NCBI RefSeq assembly: GCF_021730395.1
Contig: NC_069371.1
Location: forward strand, 49,486,001 to 49,550,000
From: Mercenaria mercenaria
Lineage: Eukaryota > Mollusca > Bivalvia > Venerida > Veneridae
Length of the DNA: 64,000 bases
Direction of reading: 5' to 3'
Position 1 is the stretch's first letter; every line of letters starts with the position of its first letter. The position numbers were made by a program, and so were the translations under genes. Shown in pieces: positions 44,106 to 56,134 of this stretch. The notes beneath the pieces were generated by a model. That model was not told where the DNA came from and searched no databases. It saw nothing but the letters and a program-made list of their open reading frames with translations.

Positions 44106-45520
44106 TGTCTATGTTAGCTCACCTAAACTTTGTGAGCTGCTAGTGTAAGTGGATGGCCCGGCGTCCATCGTCCGTCGTCCTGCGTCAACATTTTACTTAA
44201 ACATCTTCTCCTCTGATACTACAGGTCAACATTATACCAAAATTCCTTCAAATGGTTAACCTTGGTCCCTTATAGGGGATGCCAGAGCTAAAAAAGTAGA
44301 AAAAAACATTAAAAGAACTTTTTCTCATGAACCCCTTAATGGATCTTCATCAAACATCGTCTGTAGCAGTAATATAAGGTCCTCACCTCATTTTGTTGAC
44401 ATGGGGGCACTTGGCCCCTTTTAAAGGCCGCTAGAACTAAAATTAGAAACACCTTAAAACGACCTCTTCACATGAACCGCTAGATCGATCTTCATCACAA
44501 TTGGTTTGTAGCATCATTATTATGTCCTCTCCTATATTTGTTCAAATGTAGGCACTATGGCCTTTTTCAGGGGCCACTAGAGCTAAAATAGAAAGACCTT
44601 TAAAAAAATTCTTCTCAGGAACCGCTCAATTGATCTTCATCAAACTTGGTCTGAAGCATCGTACTTATAATTTTGTTTTTGTTGGGATTAAAGTCGCACC
44701 GACACAATTATAGGTCATATGGTGACTTTTCTAGCTTTGTTGATGGAGGAAGACCCCAGTTGCCCCTTCTTGCATTATTTCATCAAGAGCGGGCGGGTAG
44801 AACCACCGACCTTCCGTAAGCCTGCTGGATGGCTTCCGCACATGAAGAATTCAAAGCCCCGATTGAGGCTCTTATAATTATTATAAGGTCCACTCCAAAT
44901 TTTATACGTTTTGGGGTACTGAAGTTAGAAATACCGTTAAATTACTTCTTCTCATGAACTGGCGGATTGATCTTCATCAAACATGATTGTAGCATCATTA
45001 TACGGTCCTCTCCCAACTTTGTTCAAATGGGAACGATTGGTCCCATTTAGGGGTTATCAGAGCCAACGAAATAATTAGAAATGCCTTTAAATGCTTCCTT
45101 TTCATGAACCACTTGATTGATCTTCATCAAACTTAATGATTTGTAGCATCATTATAAGGTCCTTCACCAACATTGTTCAGTTGGCCCCTTTCAGAGGCTG
45201 CTAGAATTAAACATAGATATACCTTTAAATGACCACTTGATGTATCTTCATCAAACGTGGTTTAGAGATCAGTATAAGGTTCTTTCTCAAATTTCGATTG
45301 GGGGCACTTGACCCCTCTTAGGGGTCACTAGATCTACAAATATAAATACCTTCTTCTCATGAACTGCTTGGTGGATCTTAGCCTGTGGGATTATTAGAAG
45401 GTTCTCTCCTAAATTTATTCAAACGGAAGCAGTTTGCCTCTTCTAGGGTGCACTAGGGCATACTTATTAGATCCTTTATCATGTTTGTTCAGTTGGGGGC
45501 ACTAACAATAACCCACTATT
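44106..45520. repeat. Bivalve-type tandem array, about 130-150-bp units
   Basis: It opens with TTAGCTCACCTAAACTTTGTGAGCTGCTAG and CGTCCATCGTCCGTCGTCC, then repeats GATCTTCATCAAACTTGGT, GCATCATTATAAGGTCCTC and CCCCTTTTAGGGGCCGCTAG-like wording eight or more times. A SINE sits inside it (44673-44870). A second, smaller block of the same array is at 50640-51078. Confidence 0.75.
44673..44870. repeat. SINE nested in the tandem array
   Basis: 198 bp starting TTGTTTTTGTTGGGATTAAAG and ending GCCCCGATTGAGGCT. It is flanked by the 9-bp duplication CTTATAATT (44664-44672 and 44871-44879), the mark of LINE-driven insertion. The body matches a SINE type common in bivalves (GTCGCACCGACACAATTATA, CCACCGACCTTCCGTAAGCC). 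Confidence 0.85.
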
Positions 45521-46119
45521 GCAAACTTCTTCTCAGAAACATGTTTGCACATATCGTAGTTAAATATATTTAGCGGTATTTCTCAAGATACAGCTTCAGA
45601 ATGACGAAAATAATTTCTATCCGAAATACACATCACTGTTGCAAATATTGCATGTCATTCCATGCCTATAGCTTTACAAAAGCTATGTGATTGTATAAGT
45701 AATAAAATGATAAAGTAGTCCTTGTAAGCTATAAAAAGAAATCTCAATCTTTGCCTGTCTTGTAGATAGGCATTCTAAGTATATTTCAAACATGCTGCAA
45801 TCTATGCTTATCCTCCATATTTTGTTGTGATCACACGCATGTAACTGCGCATTATAATGGTTAAAATAGAGTTAGAGTAATTCTCAATTAAATTACCTGG
45901 CTATAGAGTACTTATTTACAAAGTCTAAAGATGATCACGTCATGTTAGTATATGTGTATGCTTGTTCATAATGATTTTAAACATTAACGTGTTCTAAGTC
46001 CAGCAGATACAGTACTTTAATCGTTACTGTTACATTCGAACAAAGGACATAGAGCAAAGTATTACGCAGGATCTTTCTTTATGACGTCACAAATTACGTT
46101 TACTTGCTACAGAACAACA

Positions 46120-46352
46120 GGGCTCGACGAGACAAACAAATTAATGTAAAAATCTCCTTTTTTCAAAAAAATGGAGATGGAGCTCTATAAGAATCAGGCG
46201 ACGAGTCATTTTGTTCAAGTTTGGTGAAGATCGGATGCGAAATGTTCGACTTAGAGTGAAGACAAGATTTGTGACAGACAGACTGACAGACACACACAGA
46301 GAGACAGGAGTAAATCAATATGTCTCCCACCACAGTGGTGTGGGAGACATAA
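46120..46352. repeat. Dispersed repeat ending in a hairpin
   Basis: GTTCAAGTTTGGTGAAGATCGG, then a GACAGACTGACAGACA tract, then a hairpin ATGTCTCCCACCACAGTGGTGTGGGAGACAT (about 46319-46350). Short-tandem tails followed by such hairpins recur in bivalve repeats. The match to duplication unit 2 resumes right after it. Confidence 0.7.
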
Positions 46353-47486
46353 GTACACAGTTATATATCATTATTTTCGTGTGTGTATGTGTATGTTCAA
46401 AGCATTAACAAAGACAAATCTTAAACAAAACCGAAATTAAACCACCAGTTAAAACTAAACTTAGATTGTGATATTGAAATAGAATATTATACTATCAGTT
46501 TGCAAAGTGTAAGTACATTTCAAGAGCTGCCACTGTATACTGATAAAAAACAAGGACAAATGTATTAGAGCCAACGATAAAACGAAATTAAAACTTTATA
46601 AACCACGTTATTCCAGGTATCTATAAATGCCCTTATTAATCATTTACGTCAATAATTTAGATACCAAAGTTTAAAACATAAACTGAATCAGTAAGATATC
46701 ACAAGGTCATGAACATGGTTTACGTCTCTATGGAGTATTATAATGCGATCCTCTTTAACTATACTGTACAAAAAAAACCTACCGAGCCATTAGCTGTTTT
46801 GCGAATAATATGCAGGACTTCATACAAGAAGAACGAATATCTAATTACTGAAACAATTCTATATCAAATAAAGCAGACATTTAGATGAGTGTGTACGTTT
46901 ATGTAAATAACATATCAAAAATTTAAAACTGTTAATATTAGCAAAGATATCATTATATTCATTTAACTACCACGCGCACTTTCTAAAACTACAAAGAAAT
47001 ATGCGTGATGTTATATTTTTAAGAATACAGAGCTGTATTTTTTAATTTGTAATAAGAAATGGTTAAACATATCACATGAAATATTTTATGATAGGTTACG
47101 ACTTCGACGATATTTTATTATTTATCATTTTCTCCCCTTAAAATATTTACGCTAGTTTGTAAATTGTGGATATTTAAGTGTATCTTTGTGACTTTTCAAA
47201 GACGGATAAAAGCCTAAAAGCCCTGGAATAAGTGAAATTATGTATTAGCAAAATTTGACTGCTATCAATAACATACTGTTCTAAGAACATATTAAATTTC
47301 AAGAAAAATACTTTCAGTAATTTTTAGGCCATGGGCAAAATAAAAATGGCGTGTAAGCTGTTTTGCACTATCGCATGATCTCGATCAATGCGTATGTAAA
47401 TACCATATATCACAAGGAGTGACAGCAAAGTCCTGTTTTTAATGTTTGTTAAAGGACGTTATTCATGTATTCAACTCAGTTTGACT

Positions 47487-49271
47487 ATGGAAGTACCTGG
47501 TAAATCAGCGGATGGAGAAAAAGATTTATCTACTTGGCAAAAGGAGAAATTTTGTGAACCATGCAACAGTGAACATGCCAAGACACCTGCGAACGGTGTG
47601 TGCCACGAGTGTAGGGAATTTATGTGCAACTCTTGCTTTCGACATCATCTAAAAGCGAAGCAATGTAGAAATCATATCTTAGTTGATGAAAACATTTCTG
47701 AAGTTTTGTTGAGGAAAAGCGAAGAAATCGAGAAGTGCAAACGTCATGAGGATGAGACAGTAAAATATTACTGCCGTAAGCATGAATTTGTAGGATGTGG
47801 GGATTGTATGATACTCGAACACAGTGTTTGTAAACCCGAATTCATAAAGGACCTGTCTAAAGATTTCCAAGACAACGAAAACTTCAAAGAATTGGTAAGG
47901 AAAATTGAGAAATCGACATCTGCAAACAAAAACAATGAGAAGAATTAAAGAAAATAAGAGAGAAATCAGATTGATGTATGAAACTGCACTGAAAGAAATA
48001 GCTAAGTTCAGAACAGAAATTAACTTGTTTTTGGACAAGGCTGAAGATGATGTTAAAACTGAGGTAAATCGTTTAAAATCTGAAGATGAAGACCTTTTGA
48101 TCAAGTTAGAAGAAGAATGCAAGCTTCTTTCAACAAAAACAGACGCAGTTAAACAAGCGATGAGCACAGAACTCTACCAAGGACAGTCGTTGTTTATTCG
48201 CTCTATTGAGTGCAAGCCTGATATTCTCGATACCGAACGTGCCATAGCCCAGCTGCAATCAAGAAACAGTATTAAGAAATTCAAGTTCGTACGTGACAAA
48301 AAGCTATCAAATATTGTTGCTACTAAAAGAAAGTTCGGAGATTTGGACATAAGCCAAAATGGACTGGTCATTAAAAAGGCAAAAGGTATACTTATATTAT
48401 TAAAGATGCTTATTCTTAACTAAGCACAAAATATAATTCTGATTCAAAGCCTTCTCAAAGTTCCTTATGGGGTCAAGTTATTAGACACCTTAAGAACGGA
48501 CGGCAGTATTAAACTGTTTAAAGGGCGTTGCAAAACTAGTACGTGCAAATTAAGTCATATATTGCTAAAATGTATTTCAACTTTCTTTCGTCTCTCATTC
48601 TACTAACATTTGGTCAAACTTGTTGATCGAAAACTGACTACATTACATTATCAAACTAATCAGCAGTAATGGTTGTTATCTCCCTTGCGGTGTTGTTATG
48701 TGGGCACTACATCTGGAATTTCACCTTTAATCTTTTTAACGTAATTACAGTTGATTGCAGTCTTTTAATCTAAACCAGACTGATAACAGAATCATTTTGC
48801 TGTAGGGATTATTTTACTGTTGTGTTTCAGATTCAGAACTGATGTCATATGCACGTGTACGTCCTTACGATAACTGCAAGCGTGGCAAAGCGGTAAATTA
48901 CTGCACGATATTTTCTAATTACATTTTACTATAAATATATCATCATTCTGCATGCTATCTATTCACTTGTATAAGACTTTCTTAGTAACGAAATTACAAT
49001 TCTCCTAATGTACGTCATCATTATCATCATCTTTGTCATTATCATCATCAGCGTCATCATCAACAACAACATTATCATCAGCAGCAGCAGCAACACTTTT
49101 ATTATTATAATACATTTATTATTTTAGAATTATCACTGTTGGAAGCCTGGTACAGTGATAAATGTAAATAAAGACGGTGACGTCACGGTGGAATGGGATC
49201 ATTCAGGGCAAATATTGGACGGTTTCAGATTTGGTTACTCAGACGAAGATAATGGTGTGGAACTTATATGA
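47487..49271 (+). pseudogene. B-box/coiled-coil/MIB-HERC2 gene, copy 1, frame-broken
   Basis: Exon model by comparison with the intact copy at 53049-55198: 47487-48385, 48831-48892, 49128-49271. The start ATG 47487 (MEVPGKSADG) matches the other copies. B-box 1: C23, C26, C39, C42, C47, C50, C60, H63. B-box 2: C84, H87, C96, H99, C104, C107, H112, C115. Then coiled coil, and exons 2-3 coding for ARVRPYDNC...WKPGTV...TVEWDHSG...FRFGY...VELI, a MIB/HERC2 domain. Relative to the intact copy, two bases are missing near 47940 and the first frame stops at 47946 after 154 residues. A 64-base GTAAGG...AAG stretch (47895-47958) would keep frame if spliced, but it lacks a pyrimidine tract. So: a pseudogene, a gene for a short B-box protein, or one with a mini-intron. 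Confidence 0.7.
49015..49095. repeat. ATC/CAT and CAG microsatellite in intron 2
   Basis: Imperfect CATCAT/TCATCA and CAGCAG units just before exon 3. Similar CAT-rich tracts lie before exon 3 in copy 2 (about 54980) and copy 3 (about 62053-62095), so the tract predates the paralogs. Confidence 0.75.
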
Positions 49272-49318
49272 GCATTTTAGAATATGGCAATGCCACAATC
49301 AAGGAAGGTTTTAGTATT

Positions 49319-49390
49319 GAGGTCATTCAGGGCAGATATTGGGAGGTTTCAGATCTAGTGGTTCAGATGACTGTAATGGTGTATCACTAA
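49319..49390 (+). pseudogene. Decayed extra copy of the MIB-HERC2 last exon
   Basis: GGTCATTCAGGGCAGATATT, GGGAGGTTTCAGATC and GATGACTGTAATGGTGT repeat the second half of exon 3 (ATCATTCAGGGCAAATATTG...GATAATGGTGT) 45-50 bases after its stop. No open frame. A matching relic follows copy 3 (62352-62412). Confidence 0.7.
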
Positions 49391-50639
49391 CATAAACTTT
49401 TTAGATCTTAGTTAAAAGAAAGTTGTACTTTGCAAAGCGCGATTACCAACACATTGTATCACTAAAACATTTTAAGCATGTTTTATACTAAAACATGTTA
49501 AGCATGTTTTATGTTTACTGCCTGAAGAGACAAAAATATCGAAAGTGACATCTTTGGGTTTTATAGTTACAGCTGAATAAAAGTTGATCTAAATGTTGAT
49601 TATTATACAGGTTATAGAGTCGTCTGCCTATTAGGGAAATCAACAACCACTACTTTCCTGAACATCTTACCAAAACCGAACTATAGACACTAAATATCAA
49701 AATCATAGTCGCATTGTGGCGGATACAAATAGTCCTCAGACTTTTTGCTTTGTGGAGCTTTTTCGGCGACGCCGTCTAAATTCGTTTTCGTTTTCCTATG
49801 CCACGTGACTTCAGTTTGCCAATCAAACTACTTGATAACGCATTATAGATAATTTATCAAAACGGAAGATTTATGCAACACTCTGCCTGACTGGACGAGA
49901 GTGTCAATTTCTTTCACTCTGTTGACTGTGCTACGCTGAGTGAAATGTAGACAAAGCGTTTATCCTAAAAACGCTGCTCACAGTTTTACAGTCAACTTTG
50001 GCTCAGTAGATCTATATTTAGCAATAATATTGATTTATCTCAAAATAATAAGTAAGTTTAATAAATATGATAAAAACCTGTTCAAATACCAACATATATC
50101 AAATTAAAGAAAGAGCTGAATACGGTCTGCGTATCACATGAATAAGGGTGTGATAAGAGTCTTTTATGTAGAGAAGTGCTTTTTAAAAGATTTTCCTTGT
50201 TACAATTGTCGTCTGTATATGAAAAGGTTTCTTGCTTTTGTGACTTACTCAGTTTGCATATTAAAATGAGTACTTGTTTGCTTTGATATATTTGTTACAA
50301 ATTATTTAACTGATTTGTTATATATGAATATTTTTTTTAGTATTGTATGCAAGTATTGAACTCAGTTGAAATCTGTTTCATTATATATATGCTATATAAT
50401 GACTGAATCTCATTTTACACTGAAATGAAGGTACGTTGCATACAGTTTATCTATGTGATATAACTACGGTCAAACTTTGCTTATGCGGTCAAAATTTGCT
50501 TATGAAACTGAAATATTGAAATAATAACAATTGTAAGTTTTGCTTGAACTTCACTTTTTATAGGTGTGACGTCATTGTCCAAAGATTCACGAATAGCGAA
50601 TATGCATTTGTTAAAGCGGGATCAGTTGGCCTATTTTAG
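49391..50639. other. Intergenic, nothing recognised
   Basis: No gene seen. It contains a short direct duplication AAAACATTTTAAGCATGTTTTAT (about 49465-49515). Confidence 0.45.
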
Positions 50640-51078
50640 AATAGTATTCAAATCAAACTTGATTTGTAGCATCTTTATTAGGCCCGCAGCCAACTTTGTC
50701 CAGCTGGGACATTTGACCCCTTTTAGGGGCTGCTAGAGCTAAAACTAGAAATGCCTTTATACAGCGTCTCATGAACAGCTTGGTGGATCTTTGTCATACT
50801 TGGTCTGGAGCATCATTATAAGGTCCTCTTCCAAATTTATTTATATAGGAACTTGGGCCCTATTAGGGACCACTATAGCTAAAAGTAGATATGCCTTTCT
50901 TCGCATTAACCACTAAAATGTAATGGATTTTTATCAAACTCGATGTGTAACAATATCGTAAGGTCTCCTGCTATTTTGTTACAAATGGGGATAGGGACCA
51001 ATTTAGCTAAAAATATAAACACGTTTAATGACCTCTTCTCATGAACCGCTTTATGAATCTTCATCGAACTACTGCTGT
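50640..51078. repeat. Tandem array block, same family as 44106-45520
   Basis: About three units with TTTGACCCCTTTTAGGGGCTG, GAGCATCATTATAAGGTCCTC and CTTCTCATGAACCGCTTTATG wording. Confidence 0.7.
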
Positions 51079-51392
51079 AATTATTCGTCTAAGGATAAAC
51101 GAAACAAAATTGCAACCCTACGTAACCTTTGCGAAAAATTAAAAGAGAACTATTTAAATTGTTAAAGTGCGGTGTTTAGTTTTGCAATTTGAAAAATGTT
51201 AGATGAAAGATGAATGTTAGATGAAAAATTTATAAACTTCTTTCCTTATTACAATTCGCCGACCATCATTTTTAAAGATATTTCTTGTTTCCTTCTTTTC
51301 TTTGCATTTGTTTCTGCTAAAATCACATGGCAGATTTATGCTTGACATGTAGGTTGCATTTTCATAATGAAATAACAATATACAGAATTTTT

Positions 51393-51660
51393 CATGGAAA
51401 CTTAGATCATACACCACCACTACAATCTTGGATCTCATTTTTAACTGATATTACAGTGTGACTAAAAATATTTTTCTTGCATCAAACATGACCCCCACGA
51501 TTGTTTTGATTTTTATTCAGCACTGATAATATTCTTCAAGTAAATGTATGTTGCTGGCTTTTAGAATGGGTCCTGATGTATGCCACTGTAATTGGAAATA
51601 TGTCAATTTTATACAGAATAAAGAAGAACAGCTATTTAGTGTGTTTAACCTATAAGTTGA
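51393..51660. repeat. Local direct repeat, copy 1
   Basis: ATCATACACCACCACTACAAT, TATTTTTCTTGCATCAAA and AATAAAGAAGAACAGCTATTTAGTGTGTT recur in order at 52519-52760, about 1.1 kb away. No frame is conserved between them. The frames at 51217-51438 and 51517-51723 are not supported. Confidence 0.75.
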
Positions 51661-52067
51661 CACTGGTAAAAATTGAAAACTGGCAAGATGAGAATGGCAA
51701 TAAAATTTGATAGAGAATGACAAATTAATTGCTATTTGTTGAAAATGAGGATAAAGCTCAAGAATATCTCATTTCCACTGTTTGGGGTATTATTTTCATT
51801 AGCTGCATATTTATGCCTTAAGATTGGTAATGTCTGGCCATTAGAGGTAAAATGAACATAATTAAGATTTAAGTATGCAGATCAAAGTAGAAAATCACAA
51901 AACAGTGCAAAACAAAACTACAGTTAGGGTTACTGCTTGAAAATTATGTCGGGCAAAATCTGACGTGTTGTTAAATGCCATAAAACCTTAGAAACTGTTG
52001 ATATCAAGCTGAAACCCTGTATCTTTTCATGCATTCGGGTTGTACATTTCAAACGAAAGTGGCCAAA

Positions 52068-52404
52068 GAGCTATAAAAATGAATAGATCGGCAACTTGAA
52101 AGGCATATAGGGCAAATCTCGCCAACATCCCGTGATAACTGAATGAGATCTCGTTTACCGGAAGTGGCGCTTTCTCCAGGCGCCATGTTGTTTGCGAAAG
52201 CAATTATTCATCGGTAAATTAATTATCACCGTATGACCACGCTTCTTTTGCTGGCAGGAAACGTGTACTTTGTGTCTTAAGACTATTTCACATTAAACTA
52301 AAGTTGTTATAGAAGCTTACATGTATTTCAAATGTAGTTTTAAAGGTACAAATTGTAACTCCATGCTCGTCAATGTTTGTTTTTACTAAGATAACGCCGA
52401 TTAA
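52068..52404. repeat. Dispersed 335-bp repeat, copy 2 (inverted)
   Basis: Inverted partner of 34538-34870. It sits between the two copies of the local direct repeat, so it probably inserted there. It includes CTCGTTTACCGGAAGTGGCG and GGCGCCATGTTGTTTGC. Confidence 0.75.
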
Positions 52405-52518
52405 CGCTCTAACACGAGATCACGCGAGATTACAGCTAGTTGCCATTCTGTGTATTTTATACTTCTTTGAAGTGGCACAATGTCAGAGAAAAAAGTTTTT
52501 CTTATAGGCATACAGAAA

Positions 52519-52760
52519 CATGGAAATCATACACCACCACTACAATATGGGGTCTCATTTATAGCTGATTTGCAGTTAGTGTGTTTGACTGAAAATATTT
52601 TTCTTGCATCAAAACATGACCCCTACATTTCTCTTGATTTTTATTCAACACTTTAAGTACTAGACATTTAAAATGGGTCCTAATGTGTGCTGCGGCCATT
52701 GGAAATGTGTCAGTTTTATATAGAATAAAGAAGAACAGCTATTTAGTGTGTTGTAAGCTA
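52519..52760. repeat. Local direct repeat, copy 2
   Basis: Second copy of 51393-51660, ending about 290 bases before the start codon of B-box gene copy 2. It may carry part of that gene's upstream region. Confidence 0.7.
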
Positions 52761-53048
52761 TACCCGTTATAGAGTTACGCTATGTATACTCAGTATACGT
52801 ATCGAATTTTATTTATAGTATGTATACAACAAACACATCCGTGTGTCATTGTGTACACTACGGTAGCGCTTTCATACTGTCGCACTGACTAGACAGACGG
52901 AATGTGTGACGTCACGCTCTATGTATAGAATGATCTGCGTGTTATATTTGTACATACACGATTAAAGTTTAAACGTCTTTTTACAAGGAAGCAAATGTGT
53001 GTGTGTAGTTTTGTATAAAAATTTAAGCTTTTAATTAAACAAAACAAA

Positions 53049-55198
53049 ATGGAAGTCACTGGTAGAAAAGCTGATAAAGACGGATCTGTAGCTGTTGGGA
53101 AGAAAAGTGATAAACTGTGTGAATCATGCAAAGATGATGATATCACTACATATGCAGATGGACTATGTCGTGAGTGTAACGAATTTATGTGCAACACATG
53201 CTTTCGGCATCATCTGAGAGCGAGGCAGTGCAGGAAGCATGTGTTCGTTGACGCTGACCCTACCTTGTTACTGTTGAGAAAAGCTGACGAAAACACCAAA
53301 AAATGTAAACAACATTCGGATGAAACAATAAAATACTACTGCCGAAAGCATGACATGGTAGGGTGTGGTGATTGTATGATACGCGAGCATGGTGCTTGTA
53401 AGCCTGAATTTATTGAGGACTTATCAAAAGATTTCCAAGAGAACAAAGAATTCCAAACCTTAGTCAGAAATTTGGAGAAAATGACCTCTGCAAACCAAGA
53501 CATCGGCAAGGCAATTGAACATAGTAAGAAAGAACTCGGAATAATGTGTGAAATGGCACTGAAAGAAATAAGCAAATTTAGAACAGACATTAATGTGTTT
53601 TTGGACAAGGTGGAAGCTGATGTTGTAAATGAGGTGAATCGCTTGAAGTCTGACAATGAAAATTTATTGAACAAGTTAGAGAAAGAATGCCAGCAGCTTT
53701 CATCGAATATTGATAAATTGAAACAAAAGATAGACGCAGAACTCTACCAAGGAAATTTGTTGTTTATCCACACAGTTGAGAGTAAGCCTGATATTCTCAA
53801 CATTGAACACGGACTTGCACGATCACAATCTGAAAACCGTATGCTAAGCATTAAATTTATACCTGACAAGCAGCTGCTCAACAGCGTCGCTTCTGATAAA
53901 AGACTTGGCCATGTAGATGTTACAACTAACAAGGTCTATCAGACAGGTAGAACTGTACAAGTTTTTGAAAAGAAAAACAGTAACATATCATAACTATTAT
54001 TTTGAATGAAGTCGAAGTAATCTTTTAGATTATACAAATCTTAATGGAAAGAATGACATAAAAATCAAGTCACTAATTTGGAAGTATGTTACTAAATATT
54101 TGAGACGATCCTAGTAATCTCTGAATATATTATTTAATGTATTATTATATTTAACAAATTTATTTAATTGTTTTATAAGTTCTTTTATAGCTTCCTAGTA
54201 AAAGTTCCAGCCTGTTAATTCTTTATTTGAGCCGTTTAATTTCCTCATATGGGCACTTTATATTAATTGCAAAAAGTATTTGACTTAGAGTCATAAAACA
54301 TTAGGGGATTGTTATGTAGATTGTGAATTTGTGCGGACTGATATTTAAACATAATTGATTATTTTATTTCAGAAGGGATGTCAAGTGTCGTGTTTGTCGG
54401 GGCGCGTGTACGTCCCAGATCAGACTGTACACATGGAAAAAAGGTAAATTACTATAACACTTTCGTATACATAAGTTTCAATACATAGCTATCCCGTAAG
54501 TATTTGATAAAAGTACGAAGTATATGCTATACTGATTCTGTCATATTACCATGTAGAGTTAAAGGTTGCAACTCCGTTTAGTTACTTTATGTGTTATACA
54601 TTATTCTCCGAAAATAAATATGTGATGGTCTATAGTGACAACTTGGGGAAGCTATAAGATTTTACTTCAGTACATTTGATTGCATTACATTGTTCACAAT
54701 TGAATCAAACAATCCGTAGCAAGTTTCATCTCACTTAATTTATTGAGTTATTAACCTCTTCTGAAGTTCAGCTTCGACCCTTGTTACATTGTTCTTGTTC
54801 AAATATCTTGCAGTGTGACAAGAGAAACAATATGATACTATATTTTTTACTTTTGTCCACATTGGTGAAAGGCAAGTGATTCCAAGCCAATGGCTTTAAC
54901 CACTCGGCCACGGAAACCCTAACTTTTTTTGTTTCAGTAGGATACTAAAATTATTTTCACCACCAGCATTCTATTATTGACATCATCATCATCACAATTA
55001 TAAAGGAAGTCTCAGTGCAAGTCAATATATATGCTTCATTTACTTTTCCAGTTCCACCATTTCCAACCTGGCACTGTGGCCGATGTAGATGAAAAAGGAA
55101 TCATCACGGTGAAATGGGATCGTTCTGGGAAGCAAACGCCTGGTTACAGACTAGGAAACTTTAAGTCAAAATCCACTTTTGATGTAGAACTTATTTAA
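53049..55198 (+). CDS. B-box/coiled-coil/MIB-HERC2 protein (TRIM-like), intact copy
   Basis: Three exons, 53049-53946, 54373-54443 and 55052-55198, join in frame (phases 1 and 0; acceptors TTTATTTCAG and CTTTTCCAG) to 371 residues. If exon 1 were not spliced, a stop would follow at 53993. B-box 1-type finger: C24, C27, C40, C43, C48, C51, C61, H64. B-box 2: C86, H89, C98, H101, C106, C109, H114, C117. Coiled coil about 125-235. C-terminal MIB/HERC2 domain about 306-371: VGARVRPRSDC, then PGTV, ITVKWDRSGK, YRLG and FDVELI, the usual spacing of that fold. No RING finger, so it is not an obvious E3 ligase by itself. The coiled coil suggests dimers and the MIB/HERC2 module suggests binding a protein partner. 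Likely cytoplasmic. Bivalve TRIM-like families often serve immunity; that is only a guess here. Confidence 0.82.
54838..54925. repeat. SINE fragment (tRNA-like end) in intron 2
   Basis: GGCAAGTGATTCCAAGCCAATGGCTTTAACC and CACTCGGCCACGGAAACC resemble the complement of the tRNA-like head of the bivalve SINE type seen at 44673. Only this end is present. Confidence 0.5.
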
Positions 55199-56134
55199 CA
55201 ATTTATGCAGTATTTTCTGAGTAAACATATAGTTTTCGAAGTTTGAATGTTATTTTTGTAATCACAACGATTAATTAATCTGTAAAAAGATGCTGTGTGG
55301 TGAAAAATTGATTTAACTTTAAACTGCTTTAGAAACAGCTTTGTAGAAGTGTAATGAATGAATCATATTATTCAAACAATGGAAATAACCTTGAAGTTAG
55401 TGTGAAAGTGTTAAGATTCAATTAAAAACTTGTTCCGTACGTAAATTTAATGCAACCCAGACAAAGTAGTCTTTAACAAATAGTGAAAGTGGTATGACTT
55501 TTCAAGTAACTGGCTGGATGAATTGCATGAAAGGAATAATTGTATTCAAACCATGATAGACGATCAAGCGTACTAAAATGTTTTGGTCGGTCTGATATTA
55601 GGTAAAGCATATTATAAATAAAATATATTGATGACGTCACTGGCGATTGCATTCTTAAAATAGCCGTTAATAGGCCATATTCATGCCCTTTGTTGTAGCT
55701 GCACTTATTTTAATATGTAATTTGCCGTTTTGCACTAACAAGTGCAGTAGCTGTTCATTTTCCGTCTTTAATTCCATTAAGTCAGAGCAAAGCCCCGACC
55801 CAAAAAAGATGAAACAGAAGTTTCTTATAGCAAAACATGTATTTTTGTTTGTGAGGCTGACACATTTATTCCTGTAAGACTGTCTAACTCTCAAAGCATT
55901 TCATCATCCGCAAATATTGGAAAGTGTTAAGAAGAGACTTGTCGAGATGTTACACGTGCTTTGTAAAATTCATAACATGCAGAGCACAATACGTGTTTTC
56001 TGTACCAGTTTAATGAATACTGGAAACTTGGACAGCTTTGAATTAAATATCCCTATCGCTACCCCTTTGTTTAACTAAAACCTGTCTGTTTTGTATACAT
56101 AGCACGCATTCATCCGTGTTCTACAACTGCTGAA
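55199..56134. other. Intergenic, nothing recognised
   Basis: Region between B-box gene copy 2 and the second duplication unit. The small overlapping frames at 55667-55894 on both strands have no support. Confidence 0.5.

Larger units (their letters stand above)
40335..49390 (+). repeat. Segmental duplication, unit 1
   Basis: Unit 1 matches unit 2 (56135-62415) in the same orientation. Anchors include GTTTATAGTGATTATGTAGTTTTGTAATT (40796 and 56504), CGGTTTGAATGAGTCTGTT (41789 and 56850), GTCATGAACATGGTTTACG (46708 and 58981), and the B-box gene copies. Unit 1 is longer mainly because of a repeat-filled stretch at about 43160-46350 that unit 2 lacks. Divergence is visible throughout, with many small gaps, so it is not recent. 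Confidence 0.85.

Noticed and set aside
47442-47486. Upstream start giving MFVKGRYSC before the B-box protein
   Set aside because: The ATG at 47487 aligns with the starts of copies 2 and 3; the extra 15 residues have no counterpart.
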